A DNA stretch of 64,000 nucleotides from assembly GCF_003248515.1 (NCBI RefSeq), contig NZ_QFOB01000015.1:1-64000 (forward strand), given 5' to 3'. A model generated the notes under the pieces. It searched no databases and was not told the origin of the DNA. It saw only the letters and a program-made list of their open reading frames with translations. This DNA comes from Sphingomonas sp. Its GTDB lineage: Bacteria; Pseudomonadota; Alphaproteobacteria; Sphingomonadales; Sphingomonadaceae. The translations under genes were made by a program, and so were the position numbers. Shown here piece after piece: positions 34,241 to 44,752 of the stretch; position 1 is the stretch's first letter, and each line of letters begins with the position of its first letter.

Positions 34241-35549
34241 AGCAGGTTGCGCCGCTTGAGCGCCAGATAGGCGGTGGCGAGCTGCTCCGGCACATGATCC
34301 GGCTCGCACTCCACGATATGGGCGCCGAGATGCTTCAGGCGGGCGAGCACGAGGCGCCGTTCGCGCAGAAGGGCCGACGCCGTGACGGCACGGATCACGT
34401 CATCGGCGGTCGCGGGTTCGGCGGCGACGAACTCTTCCAATTCGGTGTCGCGGAAGATGGCGACGAGCAGCAGGTGGCGGCTCATCAGCTGCTGTGCGGC
34501 GCGGATCAGATAATCGGCGCTCGTGAGATCGGTGAATTCGGTGAACAGCACCACGGTGGAGCGTCGCGCGAGGCGGGCGGCGAGTGTCGTCAGCCCGAGC
34601 GTGAAATTCACTTCCTCCTCGCCATAGTCGATCGACGCGGCGAGGCGCTGGAGGCCGGCAAAGGCGCGCGTGCCGGTGACGAGGCCGGAGGCGACGCGGG
34701 GCTTGGCATCGAAGGCGTAGAGCGCGACGCGATCGTCCAGCTTCAGGCCCAGCCATGCGGCCAGCAGCGCGGCGGATACGGCGCGGTCGACGCGCGGCAC
34801 GCCCCCGATCGGCTCGGCCATCTGCCGCCCGCAATCGACCGCCAGCACCAGCTGGCTGTTGCGATCGGTGCGATAATCGCGCGCGTGCAGCTTCACATGG
34901 CGCGCGGACTGCTTCCAGTCGATCGTCCGGCGATCCATGCCCGAACGATATTCGACCATCGAATCATAATCCGATCCGTCGCCGCGATGGACCTGCGCCT
35001 GATTGCCGATCTGAAGATTGTTGCTGAGCAGCCGGGGCGCCTGATCGTAAATGGCGCGCAGATCGGGGAAGATCGGCACGGCGAGATCCACCATGTTCGC
35101 CTTCTGCTTCCAGACGAGGCCGAGCCGCCCTTCCCAGCGCACCCACAGCCTGTCCAGCCGCGCCAGCCCGCGCCGCACCGCATGGAAGGCGAAGGCGCGG
35201 CTGCCCGCGCCGTCGACAATATCCAGCGAAAGCCGCCCGTCATCGGCCCCGGCGAGCAGCGGATCGGCCGAAACCGCCGCTTCGGCCCTGCGCAGATCGC
35301 CACGCGCTATCCGTATCTCCACGACCGGGGCGATCGTCTCGCCGATCATCGCGGCGGCCGGGGCGGCGAGGCTCGCCTGCACGGCGGCGGGCGACACGCC
35401 CGTCACCGCATCCACCAGCATCGCCAGCAGGATGGCGAGGGGGCAGGCGAGGCCGATATACCAGCGCGCCGGATCGATCATGGCGATGATCAGCGCGGCC
35501 GGCGCCGCCGCCGCCGCCGCGATCAGCACCGCCCGGCGCGTGGGATAGA

Positions 35550-35553
<4 letters not shown>
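34237..35553 (-). CDS. DUF58 protein with degenerate VWA-like domain
   Basis: A 438-residue membrane-anchored protein. Two hydrophobic helices near the N-terminus (AVLIAAAAAAPAALIIAMI and IGLACPLAILLAMLVDAV) precede a beta-rich region and the DUF58 core, SDYDSMVEYRSGMDRRTIDW followed by KQSARHVKLHARDYR. The following VLAVDCGRQM occupies the place of a VWA metal-site motif but lacks the usual DxSxS serines, so metal binding is doubtful. Such proteins are thought to be clients or partners of the neighbouring MoxR ATPase. The start is a TTG overlapping the moxR stop (TTGA), chosen for that overlap and the absence of another start near the homologous N-terminus. Confidence 0.88.
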
Positions 35554-36502
<949 letters not shown>

Positions 36503-36524
<22 letters not shown>

Positions 36525-37735
36525 TCGCGCAGCATATCGGCCGCGTGGATCAATTCGGTCGCGGTGGCCGCCGCCTCGGCGCGCCGCACCAGTTCGCTGA
36601 ATCGTTCGCCGCGCCCCAGCCCATCCAGATAGGCGTCGATCGCATCGGTGCTCAGGCCGGCCGGCACGCCATAGGCGGCCATCGCGCGCTCCCGCACCAG
36701 CGCGGCATAGCCCGATCCGAAATCGGCCTCGCGGCGGGCGCGGCGGACAAGCGACGTGGCATTTTCGATCAGGGCGGCCTTGCCGAAGCCGATGGCGCGC
36801 GGCCGGGCGAGGGCCGGGCCGAACCGGCCGAGCCCGTGGAAGCCGGCCAGCAGTGCCACGATCAGCAGGCCGATCGAAAAGGCGAGGAAGGGAGGCGACA
36901 AAGCGAGCTTGAGCAGCCCCATCTCGCGGCCGAAGCCGTTCAGCGTCACATCGAAATAGATGGCCTCGGCGCCGTTCGAATTGAGCCAGTCGAGCAGGGC
37001 GATCGTCGATTCCGCCTGCGAGAGGCTCGCCATGCCGCGATTGGACATCAGATCGGGATCGGCGAGGATGTAGAGCGAGCGGTTGTCCAACTGCGCGAGG
37101 ACGATCCCGCCATGGCCGTCATGGATCAATGGCCGCAGGTGGCCATATTCCACCTTCCGGCCATTTTCCTCGCCCGTCGTGATCTCGCTGCCGGTGATTA
37201 CCTGCACCGGCCGGGGTGCGGTGAAGCGGATCGTGGCGGGCAGATCCCGATCGTTGATGAGTGGCCTGCCGCCGCTGCGGCGCAGCGCGACGTGCAGCTT
37301 CGTCCCCGGCGCCATCACGCCTTGCGGATTGTCACGATCGTAGAACTGGATGCGCCGCACCCAGCCCGGCCTGTCGCGATCGGGGGTGGTCGTCCACTTG
37401 GGCAGGACGATCAGCGTCGGCTTGGCCCGCCGGGGGCGGATCGCGGCGTCGATGCTGGTCGTGGCGCTTTCCGGCGCGAGGATCACCAGATCCTCCGTAT
37501 CGAAGGTGCGTTCGTCGCGGATGATGGTGGCGCGGCCGCCGCTTTCGTTGATGAGGCGCACGATGCCGCTGAAGCCGACCGCCGATCCGGACAGCGCATT
37601 GGCCCGGCCATTGTTGCGGGTGCCCCAATCGGGCGCATAGGCGCCAAGCACGAGCATCGCGATGAAGGCCGCGCAGCCGATGCCGATCACCAGCGCCACC
37701 GCGCGCGCGCCGAAGCCATGGTCGGCGGCGTTCAT
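36503..37735 (-). CDS. DUF4350-domain membrane protein
   Basis: A 410-residue protein with one helix near residues 10-32 (ALVIGIGCAAFIAMLVLGAY), a large periplasmic domain (about 35-270), and a second helix (PPFLAFSIGLLIVALLAGFHG) before a C-terminal cytosolic helical tail. The DUF4350 signature is ANALSGSAVGFSGIVRLINE with LVILAPESATTSI, resembling a glutamine-amidotransferase-like or thioredoxin-like sensor fold found in MoxR operons. No catalytic residues are evident. ATG 37735 overlaps the DUF4129 stop (ATGA). Function unknown; the topology suggests sensing or scaffolding across the inner membrane. Confidence 0.85.
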
Positions 37736-38397
37736 CGCCACGTTCCCGCCAGCGCGAAGCCGGCATAGGCCTCGCGCGCCGTGCGCCAGTCCTTCTCCGC
37801 GAGCGGCTTGCCGGCGAACAGGTTGCGCTCGACGAGCCGGGCGATCTGGCCGAAAGCCAGACGGGCGCCGAGCGGGAGGGCCGCCGATCCCGCGATATCC
37901 CGGCTGGTGAGCGAAGGCCGCAGCAGATCCGGCCGGCGCAGGGCGATATCGCCGACGCTGGATTGCAGGAGCAGGTGGGTCGCCTCGCCATAGCGCCCCT
38001 CCGCCGCCAGCCGATCGGCCGCCTCCAGCAGGGATCGGGCGCCAGCCTCGTCGGGGCGCCATTCCGGCGGCGCCTCCTCCACATCGGCCTCCCGGCGTTT
38101 CGGCCACCGGATCTGGCGGACGACCAGCCACAGGATGGCTGCCACGCCCAGCGCCAGCAACGTCCACAGCAGGACGCGCGCGAACGACGCCTGCGGCATG
38201 AAGCTGCCGATCCAGTGCAGGGCCTGGCCGATCGGTTCCGCGATCTTCTTCAGCAGGCGGGCGATGGCCTGCGCCCAGGCCGGCGGCGCGCGCGGCGGCA
38301 GCACGGGCGGCAGATCGAACTGGATCGAAGGATCGGCGCGAAACGCGCGATGCGCCGCGGCGAGCCGCTCATGCGCCGCCTGCACCGTATCGCTCAT
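37732..38397 (-). CDS. DUF4129-domain membrane protein
   Basis: A 221-residue protein, first gene of the MoxR operon. A soluble Pro-rich N-terminal part precedes one transmembrane helix at about 75-95 (LLWTLLALGVAAILWLVV). A C-terminal helical domain follows with GARSLLEAADRLAAEGRYGE and ALRRPDLLRPSLTSRDIA, the DUF4129 pattern often seen at the C-terminus of transglutaminase-like proteins in related operons. The start ATG 38397 (MSDTVQAAHERL) is preceded by GGGAT. It is divergent from the membrane protein gene at 38500; the 102-nt gap should hold both promoters. Confidence 0.83.
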   Translation of the reverse strand: MSDTVQAAHERLAAAHRAFRADPSIQFDLPPVLPPRAPPAWAQAIARLLKKIAEPIGQALHWIGSFMPQASFARVLLWTLLALGVAAILWLVVRQIRWPKRREADVEEAPPEWRPDEAGARSLLEAADRLAAEGRYGEATHLLLQSSVGDIALRRPDLLRPSLTSRDIAGSAALPLGARLAFGQIARLVERNLFAGKPLAEKDWRTAREAYAGFALAGTWR

Positions 38398-38499
38398 ATC
38401 CCGAACAGCCCCATTCGAAGGGAAGCCTAACCGATGATTCCGGCGATGGACAGAGCCAGTCGAACGCGACAATGTGGCCCGCTCAGGGGGAGAAACAGG

Positions 38500-39282
38500 G
38501 TGGCGTCAGCGGCGGTGAACGATGGTGCGAAGCTTTCGATCGGCAATGTATTTTCGCGTGGGGTCAGCGCGGTCCATTCCGATCCCGCAGTCTTTTTCGG
38601 GATCGTCTTTCTCTTTTCGACCCTGCCCAGCGTGGCCCTGGGAATTCTCCAGCGCAACATGATGCTGGCGTTGCAGGGAGGCGCATCGTTCGCGGCGGCC
38701 TTCTCCCTGATTGTCGGCGGCGTTGCCGGTTTCGCTCTCATCATGATCACGCAAGGGGCGCTTGTCCGGGCCACGCTGGCGGCGAGCGAGGGCGTGCGCG
38801 TCGGCTTCGGCCCCTGCGTGGCGACGGGGATACGGTATCTGCTGCCGCTGCTGGTGGCGTCGATTCTGGGGTGGCTGGCGATCATGGTCGGCCTGCTGCT
38901 CATCGCCGTGCCGGGAATCATCCTGGCGACGATGTGGGCGGTGGTCGGCCCGGCGATGGTGGCCGAGGATCTGGGGATCGTGGAAAGCTTCGGTCGCAGC
39001 CGGGCGCTCACCAAGGGCTCGCGCTGGCGCAGCCTCGGCTTTTTCGTGCTGCTGGCCATCATCCTGACGATCGTGAGCGGCGTCGCCCAGTTGCTGGGAT
39101 TCGCCCTTGGCCAGAGCGCGACGGATCCGCTGAACCCGCCGATCGGCACCATCATTTTCACCGCGATCACCGGGCTGATCACCACCACCTATCTCACGGC
39201 CTGGATCGCGGCGCTCTTCATCGAGGTGCGCTCGCTCCACAGCGGAGGCGAGCCCGATCATCTGGAAGAAGTCTTCGCCTGA
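38500..39282 (+). CDS. Membrane protein resembling GDPD-associated/YciC domains
   Basis: A 260-residue integral inner-membrane protein with about six hydrophobic helices. It resembles the membrane domain found with glycerophosphodiester phosphodiesterases and in YciC/DUF975-type proteins: AMVAEDLGIVESFGRSRALT followed by KGSRWRSLGFFVLL is characteristic. No soluble enzyme domain is attached. The start is a GTG at 38500 with GGGGGAG 7 nt upstream. It is transcribed away from the MoxR operon with a shared upstream region, so co-regulation is possible. Function unknown, perhaps membrane-lipid or envelope related. Confidence 0.8.
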   Translation: MASAAVNDGAKLSIGNVFSRGVSAVHSDPAVFFGIVFLFSTLPSVALGILQRNMMLALQGGASFAAAFSLIVGGVAGFALIMITQGALVRATLAASEGVRVGFGPCVATGIRYLLPLLVASILGWLAIMVGLLLIAVPGIILATMWAVVGPAMVAEDLGIVESFGRSRALTKGSRWRSLGFFVLLAIILTIVSGVAQLLGFALGQSATDPLNPPIGTIIFTAITGLITTTYLTAWIAALFIEVRSLHSGGEPDHLEEVFA

Positions 39283-39344
39283 GCCCCGTCGCCCTTCTGG
39301 TCAGGCCGGAAAGGCGCGTTCGATCAGTCGCTTGGGAGGAGGAT

Positions 39345-39419
39345 TGGCTGGGGCGGCAGGATTCGAACCTGCGGATGGCGGCACCAAAAGCCGCTGCCTT
39401 ACCACTTGGCGACGCCCCA
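39345..39419 (-). tRNA. tRNA-Gln (anticodon TTG)
   Basis: The minus strand reads TGGGGCGTCGCC at the 5' end and closes with GGCGACGCCCCA-compatible pairing, an anticodon arm GCGGC-TTTTGGT-GCCGC, a T-arm containing GGTTCGAATCC, and an encoded CCA at 39347-39345. The anticodon is TTG. It lies between the membrane protein gene and ilvE. Confidence 0.95.
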
Positions 39420-39574
39420 ACGGAGGGCGGCTTATAGCCGCCCGGACGCGGGATGGAAGGACGTAGTTGGTCTCTTCATAGGCTGGTGGCGCCGTCCCGT
39501 TTCCCGATCCGGCTTCCCATGGAATATCCGGTCGGGAAGCCGGGAGGAGCGAGCGGGGCGGCGCCGCGATCCCG

Positions 39575-40663
39575 TCAGAAAAGCCGTTCCATCCAGCCGT
39601 GCGGATCGGGCGCCAGGCCGCGCTGGATATCCACGAGGCGGGACTTCAGGCGATCGGTCGCGACGCCGATGCCGCCATTGCCGATGCGGAAATCGCGCGT
39701 GCGGCCGCGCACCCGGCCGATCGGCGTGACGACCGCCGCCGTGCCGCAGGCGAAGGCCTCGCGCAGGCGCCCGCTGGTGGCGTCCGCCTCCCACTGCTCG
39801 ATCGAATAGGGTTCTTCGCGGATCGTGATCCCCTCTTCGCGGGCGAGCAGCATCAGGCTTTCGCGCGTGATGCCGGGCAGGATCGTGCCGGACAAAGGCG
39901 GCGTCTGCATCGATCCATCCTCGAATACGAAGAAGACGTTCATGCCGCCCAGTTCCTCGATCCACTTGCGCTCGACCGCATCGAGGAAGACGACCTGATC
40001 GCAGCCTTCGCCGATCGCCTCCTGCTGGGCGACGAGGCTGGAGGCATAGTTGCCGCCGCACTTGGCCGCGCCCGTGCCGCCGGGGGCCGCCCGCGTATAA
40101 TCCTCCGAAACCCAGAGCGAGACACCCGTGGGCGTCTTGAAATAGGCGCCGACTGACGAGGCGATCACCATGTAGAGATATTCGGAAGCCGGCTTCACGC
40201 CCAGGAACACTTCCGACGCGAACATGAAGGGGCGCAGATAGAGCGCGCCACCCTCCGCCTCGGGGATCCAGTCGCGATCGGCGGCGACAAGCTCGCGGCA
40301 GGACTGGAGGAACAGCTCCTCCGGCAGCTGGGCCATGGCCATGCGCTTCGCGCTCTCGCGGAAGCGGCGGGCATTGGCGTCCGCGCGGAACAGGGCCGCG
40401 CCGCCATCCGGAAGGCGATAGGCCTTGAGCCCCTCGAAAATCTCCTGCGCGTAATGGAGCACGGCGGTGGCGGGATCCAGCACCAGCGGCGCGCGCGCCG
40501 TGACCTTCGCGTCATGCCATCCCTTGCCCTCGATGTAGCGGATCGTCACCATATGATCGGTGAAGACCTTGCCGAACCCCGGATTGGCGAGAAGGGCGGT
40601 CCGTTCGCTGACGGAAACCGGCGCGGAATGCTCCTCGCGGGCGAAGGACAGCGCGGCGGTCAT
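39575..40663 (-). CDS. ilvE: Branched-chain amino acid aminotransferase
   Basis: A 362-residue PLP enzyme making Val, Leu and Ile from their keto acids with glutamate. It is of the longer class IV type: AVLHYAQEIFEGLKAYRLPD with RPFMFASEVFLGVKPASEY, the PLP lysine in GGTGAAKCGGNYASS, ELGGMNVFFVFEDGS, and PLSGTILPGITRES closing with EAFACGTAAVVTPIG. The start ATG 40663 begins MTAALSFAREEHS. It is divergent from a MarR-family regulator 81 nt away, which is therefore a candidate regulator. Confidence 0.97.
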   Translation of the reverse strand: MTAALSFAREEHSAPVSVSERTALLANPGFGKVFTDHMVTIRYIEGKGWHDAKVTARAPLVLDPATAVLHYAQEIFEGLKAYRLPDGGAALFRADANARRFRESAKRMAMAQLPEELFLQSCRELVAADRDWIPEAEGGALYLRPFMFASEVFLGVKPASEYLYMVIASSVGAYFKTPTGVSLWVSEDYTRAAPGGTGAAKCGGNYASSLVAQQEAIGEGCDQVVFLDAVERKWIEELGGMNVFFVFEDGSMQTPPLSGTILPGITRESLMLLAREEGITIREEPYSIEQWEADATSGRLREAFACGTAAVVTPIGRVRGRTRDFRIGNGGIGVATDRLKSRLVDIQRGLAPDPHGWMERLF

Positions 40664-40744
40664 TTCACTCTCTCCAAAAGGCCGGGCCGAAAGATGGGCC
40701 GGATCGGTTGCATGTCCCTAGTCGGCGTGGCAGAAAGGGTCAAT

Positions 40745-41242
40745 ATGACTGTCCCGTCCGCATCGCCGCTGTTCCTGCGCGAAACCGAGATACGCCGCGG
40801 AATAGAATTGCTCTTCTTCGGCTACGCCAATCTCTACAGGCCTAGCGACAGTCTGCTCGCGGAGCAGGGGCTGGGGCGGGCGCATCACCGCTCGCTCTAC
40901 TTTATCGCGCGCCAGCCGGGCATGACGATCGGGGCTCTGCTGCGGTTGCTGGGCATTACCAAGCAGTCGCTGGGGCGTGTCCTCAACGAACTCGGCCAGC
41001 GCGACCTGATCGAGGTGACGGCCGGTGAGGAGGATCGCCGGCAGCGGCTGCTGCGGCTGACCGAGAAGGGCGCGAAGCTGGAGGCGGATCTGTTCGCGGT
41101 GATCCGCGAGAGCCTGTCCCAGGCCTATGGCCAGGCCGGGCAGGAGGCGGTGACGGGCTTCTGGCGCGTGCTGGAATTGATGAGCCCGCCGGCCGAGCGC
41201 GCGCGCGTGGCCGAGCTGGGGCGCGAACCGCGCAAGAATTGA
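40745..41242 (+). CDS. MarR-family transcriptional regulator
   Basis: A 165-residue winged-helix repressor/activator. The helix-turn-helix region is TIGALLRLLGITKQSLGRVL, followed by the wing ELGQRDLIEVTAGEEDRRQR and LRLTEKGAKLEADLF. The last is the typical MarR wing with a DRR turn and the following dimerisation helix. The start ATG 40745 (MTVPSASPLFL) has AAGGG 5 nt upstream. It lies back-to-back with ilvE, so the 81-nt shared promoter region is the obvious target. The 244-nt gap downstream (41243-41486) holds only a doubtful 44-codon frame. Confidence 0.92.
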   Translation: MTVPSASPLFLRETEIRRGIELLFFGYANLYRPSDSLLAEQGLGRAHHRSLYFIARQPGMTIGALLRLLGITKQSLGRVLNELGQRDLIEVTAGEEDRRQRLLRLTEKGAKLEADLFAVIRESLSQAYGQAGQEAVTGFWRVLELMSPPAERARVAELGREPRKN

Positions 41243-41486
41243 GGATGGCGATACCGGGCGCGCCCCGGCATGTGCCTCTGCTGATCGCCATTGTGTTCGA
41301 CGCGGAAAGCGCACAGTCTGGCGGCGACGTCCTGAAGGGTGGGCATGGTCGACGTGTTTGCCGGTTTTCTCCTGTTCAATGCGGTTCCGTTGATCTTCTC
41401 CGTGCCGGGCTCGATCCCCGGTCCGGGAGGAGGCGGGATGCTTCGCGCGTGCGGCGCGACGCGGGCGCGCACCGCATAGGCTGGAC

Positions 41487-43508
41487 ATGAGCGTTTCCAA
41501 TCTGCCCCCCGCCCGCCACAGGATCGCGGCAACGCTCCGCGCGCATCGCGACCCTCTGATCGAGGCGCTCATCGCGGGAACGCACAGCGGAGTGCCGCGC
41601 GAGAACCGGTTCAGCGAGGAAAAGGCGCGCTTCTCCCGGCGCATCGGCACATGGGTGGATCTCATGATCGGCCATGTGGAAGGCAAGGCCGGCTATGACG
41701 CGCTCTTCGCGGGGCAGACGGTGCTGGAGATCCACCAGCCCGAACGGCCGGCGGAGGAGAATCGGGCGGCCGTCGCCCGCGCGCTCGACAGCATCTGGAT
41801 CGAGATTGCGGGCGCCGGGGGGCTCGAGGAGGAGCCGCTCGGCGAGATGAAGCGGATCTTCGACGATCTGGTGCGCGGCATGCGGATCGAGCCGCGCGTT
41901 CATGTCCGCACGCTATTGGTGGGCGATTGCCTGATGGGCGAGATTGCCGGCATCGCGGCCGATGGCCTTGCCCGTGCCGCCATTTCGTTCGATCCCTTCC
42001 CGCTGAACGCCCGCGAGCCGACCGAGCTGAACCGGCAGATCTCGCGCATGGCCAATCAGGGCTATGACGCCGTCTTCTTCAGCCCCTTCAGCCACGCGCG
42101 GATCAGCGAGATCGAGGCATTGCTGGATCCGCGCCGCGCCCTGCAGGGCGAAGGCGCGCTGGTGGAGGCGGTGATCGAGCAGACGAGGGCGCTGCTCGTC
42201 TATCTGGTCGGCAAGTTCGAATGCCCGATCTACGTGCACAATGCCGCGCTCGTCGCGCGGGCCAGCACGCCGCTGCGGGGCGCCATCCGCAACGGGCTGA
42301 CGAGCCGGAGGCGTGGCCGTGCGCGCGTGCGCTTCAACACCTGGCTCAGGGAATTCGTGGACGCGCGCAACGCCGCGGGCGCCCGCCAGCTCCATATCGT
42401 GGATGAGGAGGCGATCTATGCGCGGCAGGGCAGCGCCGCGGGCCGCTACCTCTACGAATCCGATTTCCAGCATGCCACGGCGCTGAGCCTCGCGCTGGCG
42501 GGGGATTATGCCCGCCGGATCGAGATGCTCGCGACGCTGAAGGGCAAGAAGCTCGTGATCTGCGATCTGGACCATACTTTGTGGGAGGGCGTGATCGGGG
42601 AGGGCTCGGTCGCGCACTTCGCGGATCGGCAAGCGTCGTTGCGCCGGCTGCGGGAAAAATCGGGCGTGGTGCTGACGATCGCGTCCAAGAACGATCCCGA
42701 GAAGGTGCATTTTTCGGGCGGCGTGCTGGGCATGGAGGATTTCGTCGCCCCGCAGATCAGCTGGGGCCGCAAGGTGGATGCGGTGGCGCGGCTGCGCCAG
42801 CAGCTGAACCTCCAGTATCGGCACATGGTGTTCGTCGATGATCGGCCGGACGAGCGGGCCTTCATGGCGGAGGCCTATCCCGACATGCTCGTGCTGGATG
42901 CGACCGATCCGGAGACCTGGGCGCGAATCGCGCTCTGGGCCGATGCGACGGAGGGATCCAGCGATCTGGATCGCACCCAGCTTTATCAGCAGCAGCTGGA
43001 GCGCGATTCCTTCGTGGGCGAGGGCGATGTCTCGCAGCTGGGCGAGGATGTGCTCGCCAAGCTGGAGCTGAAGATCGAGGTGCGCGAGGCCGGCAAGAGC
43101 GATCTCAAGCGCTTCGCGGAGCTCATCAACCGCACCAACCAGTGGAACATGACCGGCGCGCGCACTACGCTGGAGCGCGTGAAGCAGCAGGCGGGCGCGG
43201 CGGACGCGATCCTGCTGCTGGCTTCGGCGCGCGACAAGTTCGGAGACATGGGCGATGTCTGCGCGGCGACGGTGACGATCGCGGACGGTGCGGCGACGAT
43301 CGATGCCTTCGTGCTCAGCTGCCGCGTGTTCGGTTATGGCGTGGAAGGCGCCACGCTGGGGGCGATCCGCGAAAAGGCGGCGGCGCGCGGCGCGGCAAGC
43401 CTGACGGGCCAGTTCATTCCGACCGCGCAGAATCACATGGCGCGCGACATGTATGCCGACAATGGCTTTGATGCCGCTTCCGAAGGCGTATTCCGAACGG
43501 CGCTTTAA
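41487..43508 (+). CDS. FkbH-like HAD-IIIC / acyltransferase protein (orphan)
   Basis: A 673-residue multidomain protein. Residues about 135-330 look like an SGNH-hydrolase-like region (RTLLVGDCLMGEIAGIAADG). The HAD-IIIC phosphatase core runs from about 350 to 490, with motif I ICDLDHTLWEGVIGEG (Asp360, Asp362), TIASKND and FVDDRPDER. The end is a GNAT-like domain containing NRTNQWNMTG, a signature of FkbH proteins. In polyketide pathways FkbH loads a glyceryl unit from 1,3-bisphosphoglycerate onto an acyl carrier protein. No carrier protein, polyketide synthase or sugar cluster is present nearby, so the acceptor here is unknown. Confidence 0.9.
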   Translation: MSVSNLPPARHRIAATLRAHRDPLIEALIAGTHSGVPRENRFSEEKARFSRRIGTWVDLMIGHVEGKAGYDALFAGQTVLEIHQPERPAEENRAAVARALDSIWIEIAGAGGLEEEPLGEMKRIFDDLVRGMRIEPRVHVRTLLVGDCLMGEIAGIAADGLARAAISFDPFPLNAREPTELNRQISRMANQGYDAVFFSPFSHARISEIEALLDPRRALQGEGALVEAVIEQTRALLVYLVGKFECPIYVHNAALVARASTPLRGAIRNGLTSRRRGRARVRFNTWLREFVDARNAAGARQLHIVDEEAIYARQGSAAGRYLYESDFQHATALSLALAGDYARRIEMLATLKGKKLVICDLDHTLWEGVIGEGSVAHFADRQASLRRLREKSGVVLTIASKNDPEKVHFSGGVLGMEDFVAPQISWGRKVDAVARLRQQLNLQYRHMVFVDDRPDERAFMAEAYPDMLVLDATDPETWARIALWADATEGSSDLDRTQLYQQQLERDSFVGEGDVSQLGEDVLAKLELKIEVREAGKSDLKRFAELINRTNQWNMTGARTTLERVKQQAGAADAILLLASARDKFGDMGDVCAATVTIADGAATIDAFVLSCRVFGYGVEGATLGAIREKAAARGAASLTGQFIPTAQNHMARDMYADNGFDAASEGVFRTAL

Positions 43509-43547
43509 ACCCCGGTCTGGCCGGGAGGCCCCGTTCGGCGGACCGCT

Positions 43548-43883
43548 TCAGGCGGTCGCTTCTTCCCGCCAGTCGAATGCGAGGGGGGCTTCGCGGAAAG
43601 CGAAGCGATCGAGGTGGCGCGCGACCACGCTTTCCAGTGCCACCAGCTGCTCGCTGGTCGAGGCGTCGACGCGGACGGTGAGGCGCTCCGGTGCGGCATC
43701 GAAGGTGACGAGGCCGTCGCCGGGGAAGGTGCCCGCCCGGCCGTCGCGCGGGAAAACCACGGTGCCGTGATCGGCCGTGAATTCCACCTGCAGATTGTGG
43801 GACCAGTGCTTGCAGAGCTGCTGGAGATACTTGCTGCCGCTCGCGGTGGGAACCTGGGCGGTGGCGGCGATCGTCTGGGTCAT
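43548..43883 (-). CDS. DUF2218-domain protein
   Basis: A 111-residue soluble protein matching the DUF2218 pattern. QVPTASGSKYLQQLCKHWSH leads into a basic/aromatic core, followed by a beta strand TVVFPRDGRAGTF, LTVRVDASTSEQLVALESVV and the end RHLDRFAFREAPLAFDW. In other proteobacteria DUF2218 occurs alone or fused to siderophore-interacting FAD/NADPH reductases, pointing to iron handling. It is the last gene of a PadR-led operon. A small hairpin (43541-43557) at its stop may terminate either this gene or the convergent FkbH-like gene. Confidence 0.88.
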   Translation of the reverse strand: MTQTIAATAQVPTASGSKYLQQLCKHWSHNLQVEFTADHGTVVFPRDGRAGTFPGDGLVTFDAAPERLTVRVDASTSEQLVALESVVARHLDRFAFREAPLAFDWREEATA

Positions 43884-43894
43884 GAGAACACTTT

Positions 43895-44134
43895 CTATAT
43901 CGTCCCGGTCGCTCGGACCGGGCCGGTCGAACCCCCGTCTTTTCCGTCGTCGCGGAAAATGGCGGGCAGTTCAACAGGTTCGGCGCGAGCGGGCCGGGTG
44001 GTGTCTGCCGGGGCGTCGGCACGGGCCTGCGAGAGGCGCAGGCCGATGGCATCGGGGAGGTGCCCGAACAGCGGGAGTGGGGCCATCGGGGCGGTGATGC
44101 CGAGGCGGCGGCGGAGAACCTCCAGCCTCGGCAC
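43895..44134 (-). CDS. Small hypothetical protein between PadR and DUF2218 genes
   Basis: A 79-residue protein starting at a GTG two bases after the PadR stop and ending 11 nt before the DUF2218 start. The fit between its neighbours argues for a real cistron. The first half (PRLEVLRRRLGITAPMAPLP, then LFGHLPDAIGLRLSQA) looks ordered; the second half is polar and low-complexity. I do not recognise a family. Its role, if any, should relate to the flanking regulator and DUF2218 protein. Confidence 0.5.
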   Translation of the reverse strand: MPRLEVLRRRLGITAPMAPLPLFGHLPDAIGLRLSQARADAPADTTRPARAEPVELPAIFRDDGKDGGSTGPVRATGTI

Positions 44135-44136
44135 GG

Positions 44137-44727
44137 TTACAGGCGCTCGATCTTGCGGGCGGCCTCGTCGAGTATCTCGGCGATGGCGTGGGCCCGCTCG
44201 CCGTCGCCATCCGCCTCCATCGCGGATTCGCGCAGCGCCAGCTTCAGGTTGATCATCGCGCGGCGGATCGGGGCATGATCGCTGCGGTTGCGCTCGGCGC
44301 CGATCGATTCGAGCCGGGCGAGCAAGGCGTCGGCCTGGGCGCGGCGCTCCTCAAGCCAGGCGCGGCCCGCCTCGGTGATCCGGAAGCGGCGACGGGCGCC
44401 CTCTTCCTTCACTTCCTCGATCAGGTCCATTTCGTCGAGCAGGGTGAGCGTCGGATAGACGACGCCGGGGCTGGGGGCGTAGCCGCCGCCCGTCCGCTCC
44501 TCGATCTGACGGATCAGATCATAGCCGTGGCGGGGTGCCTCCGCGAGCAGCGCCAGCAGGACGAGCTTGAGCTCGTCGCCGTCGAAGACGCGCCTGCGGC
44601 CGCCGCCGCGCCCGCCGAAGCCGCGCTCGTCGCCGTCCATGGACCAGCTGAATTCGAACGGCCCGCGCCGGAAGGAGCCGCCGCGCGGCCCGGAATGACG
44701 ATGACGGTGGCCAAAGCCTCTAAACAT
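44137..44727 (-). CDS. PadR-family regulator, YqjI-like
   Basis: A 196-residue transcription factor. The N-terminal 55 residues are rich in His, Gly and Arg (MFRGFGHRHRHSGPRGG, GFGGRGGGRRRVF). The winged helix follows: ELKLVLLALLAEAPRHGYDL, YAPSPGVVYPTLTLLDEMDL, and a C-terminal dimerisation region. The combination of a metal-binding-like N-tail with this PadR domain closely recalls E. coli YqjI, a nickel-responsive repressor of an iron-reductase gene. Here the tail lacks the cysteines of YqjI. The start ATG 44727 has AAGGA 9 nt upstream; ATG 44745 is the alternative. A palindrome just upstream is the probable operator. Confidence 0.88.
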   Translation of the reverse strand: MFRGFGHRHRHSGPRGGSFRRGPFEFSWSMDGDERGFGGRGGGRRRVFDGDELKLVLLALLAEAPRHGYDLIRQIEERTGGGYAPSPGVVYPTLTLLDEMDLIEEVKEEGARRRFRITEAGRAWLEERRAQADALLARLESIGAERNRSDHAPIRRAMINLKLALRESAMEADGDGERAHAIAEILDEAARKIERL

Positions 44728-44752
44728 GTTCGTATGTCCTTTCATGCGACTC

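Noticed and set aside
41345..41479. 44-codon plus-strand frame between the MarR and FkbH-like genes (MVDVFAGFLLFNAVPL start)
   Set aside because: It has a possible ribosome site and a hydrophobic start, but the second half is low-complexity and nothing else supports it.
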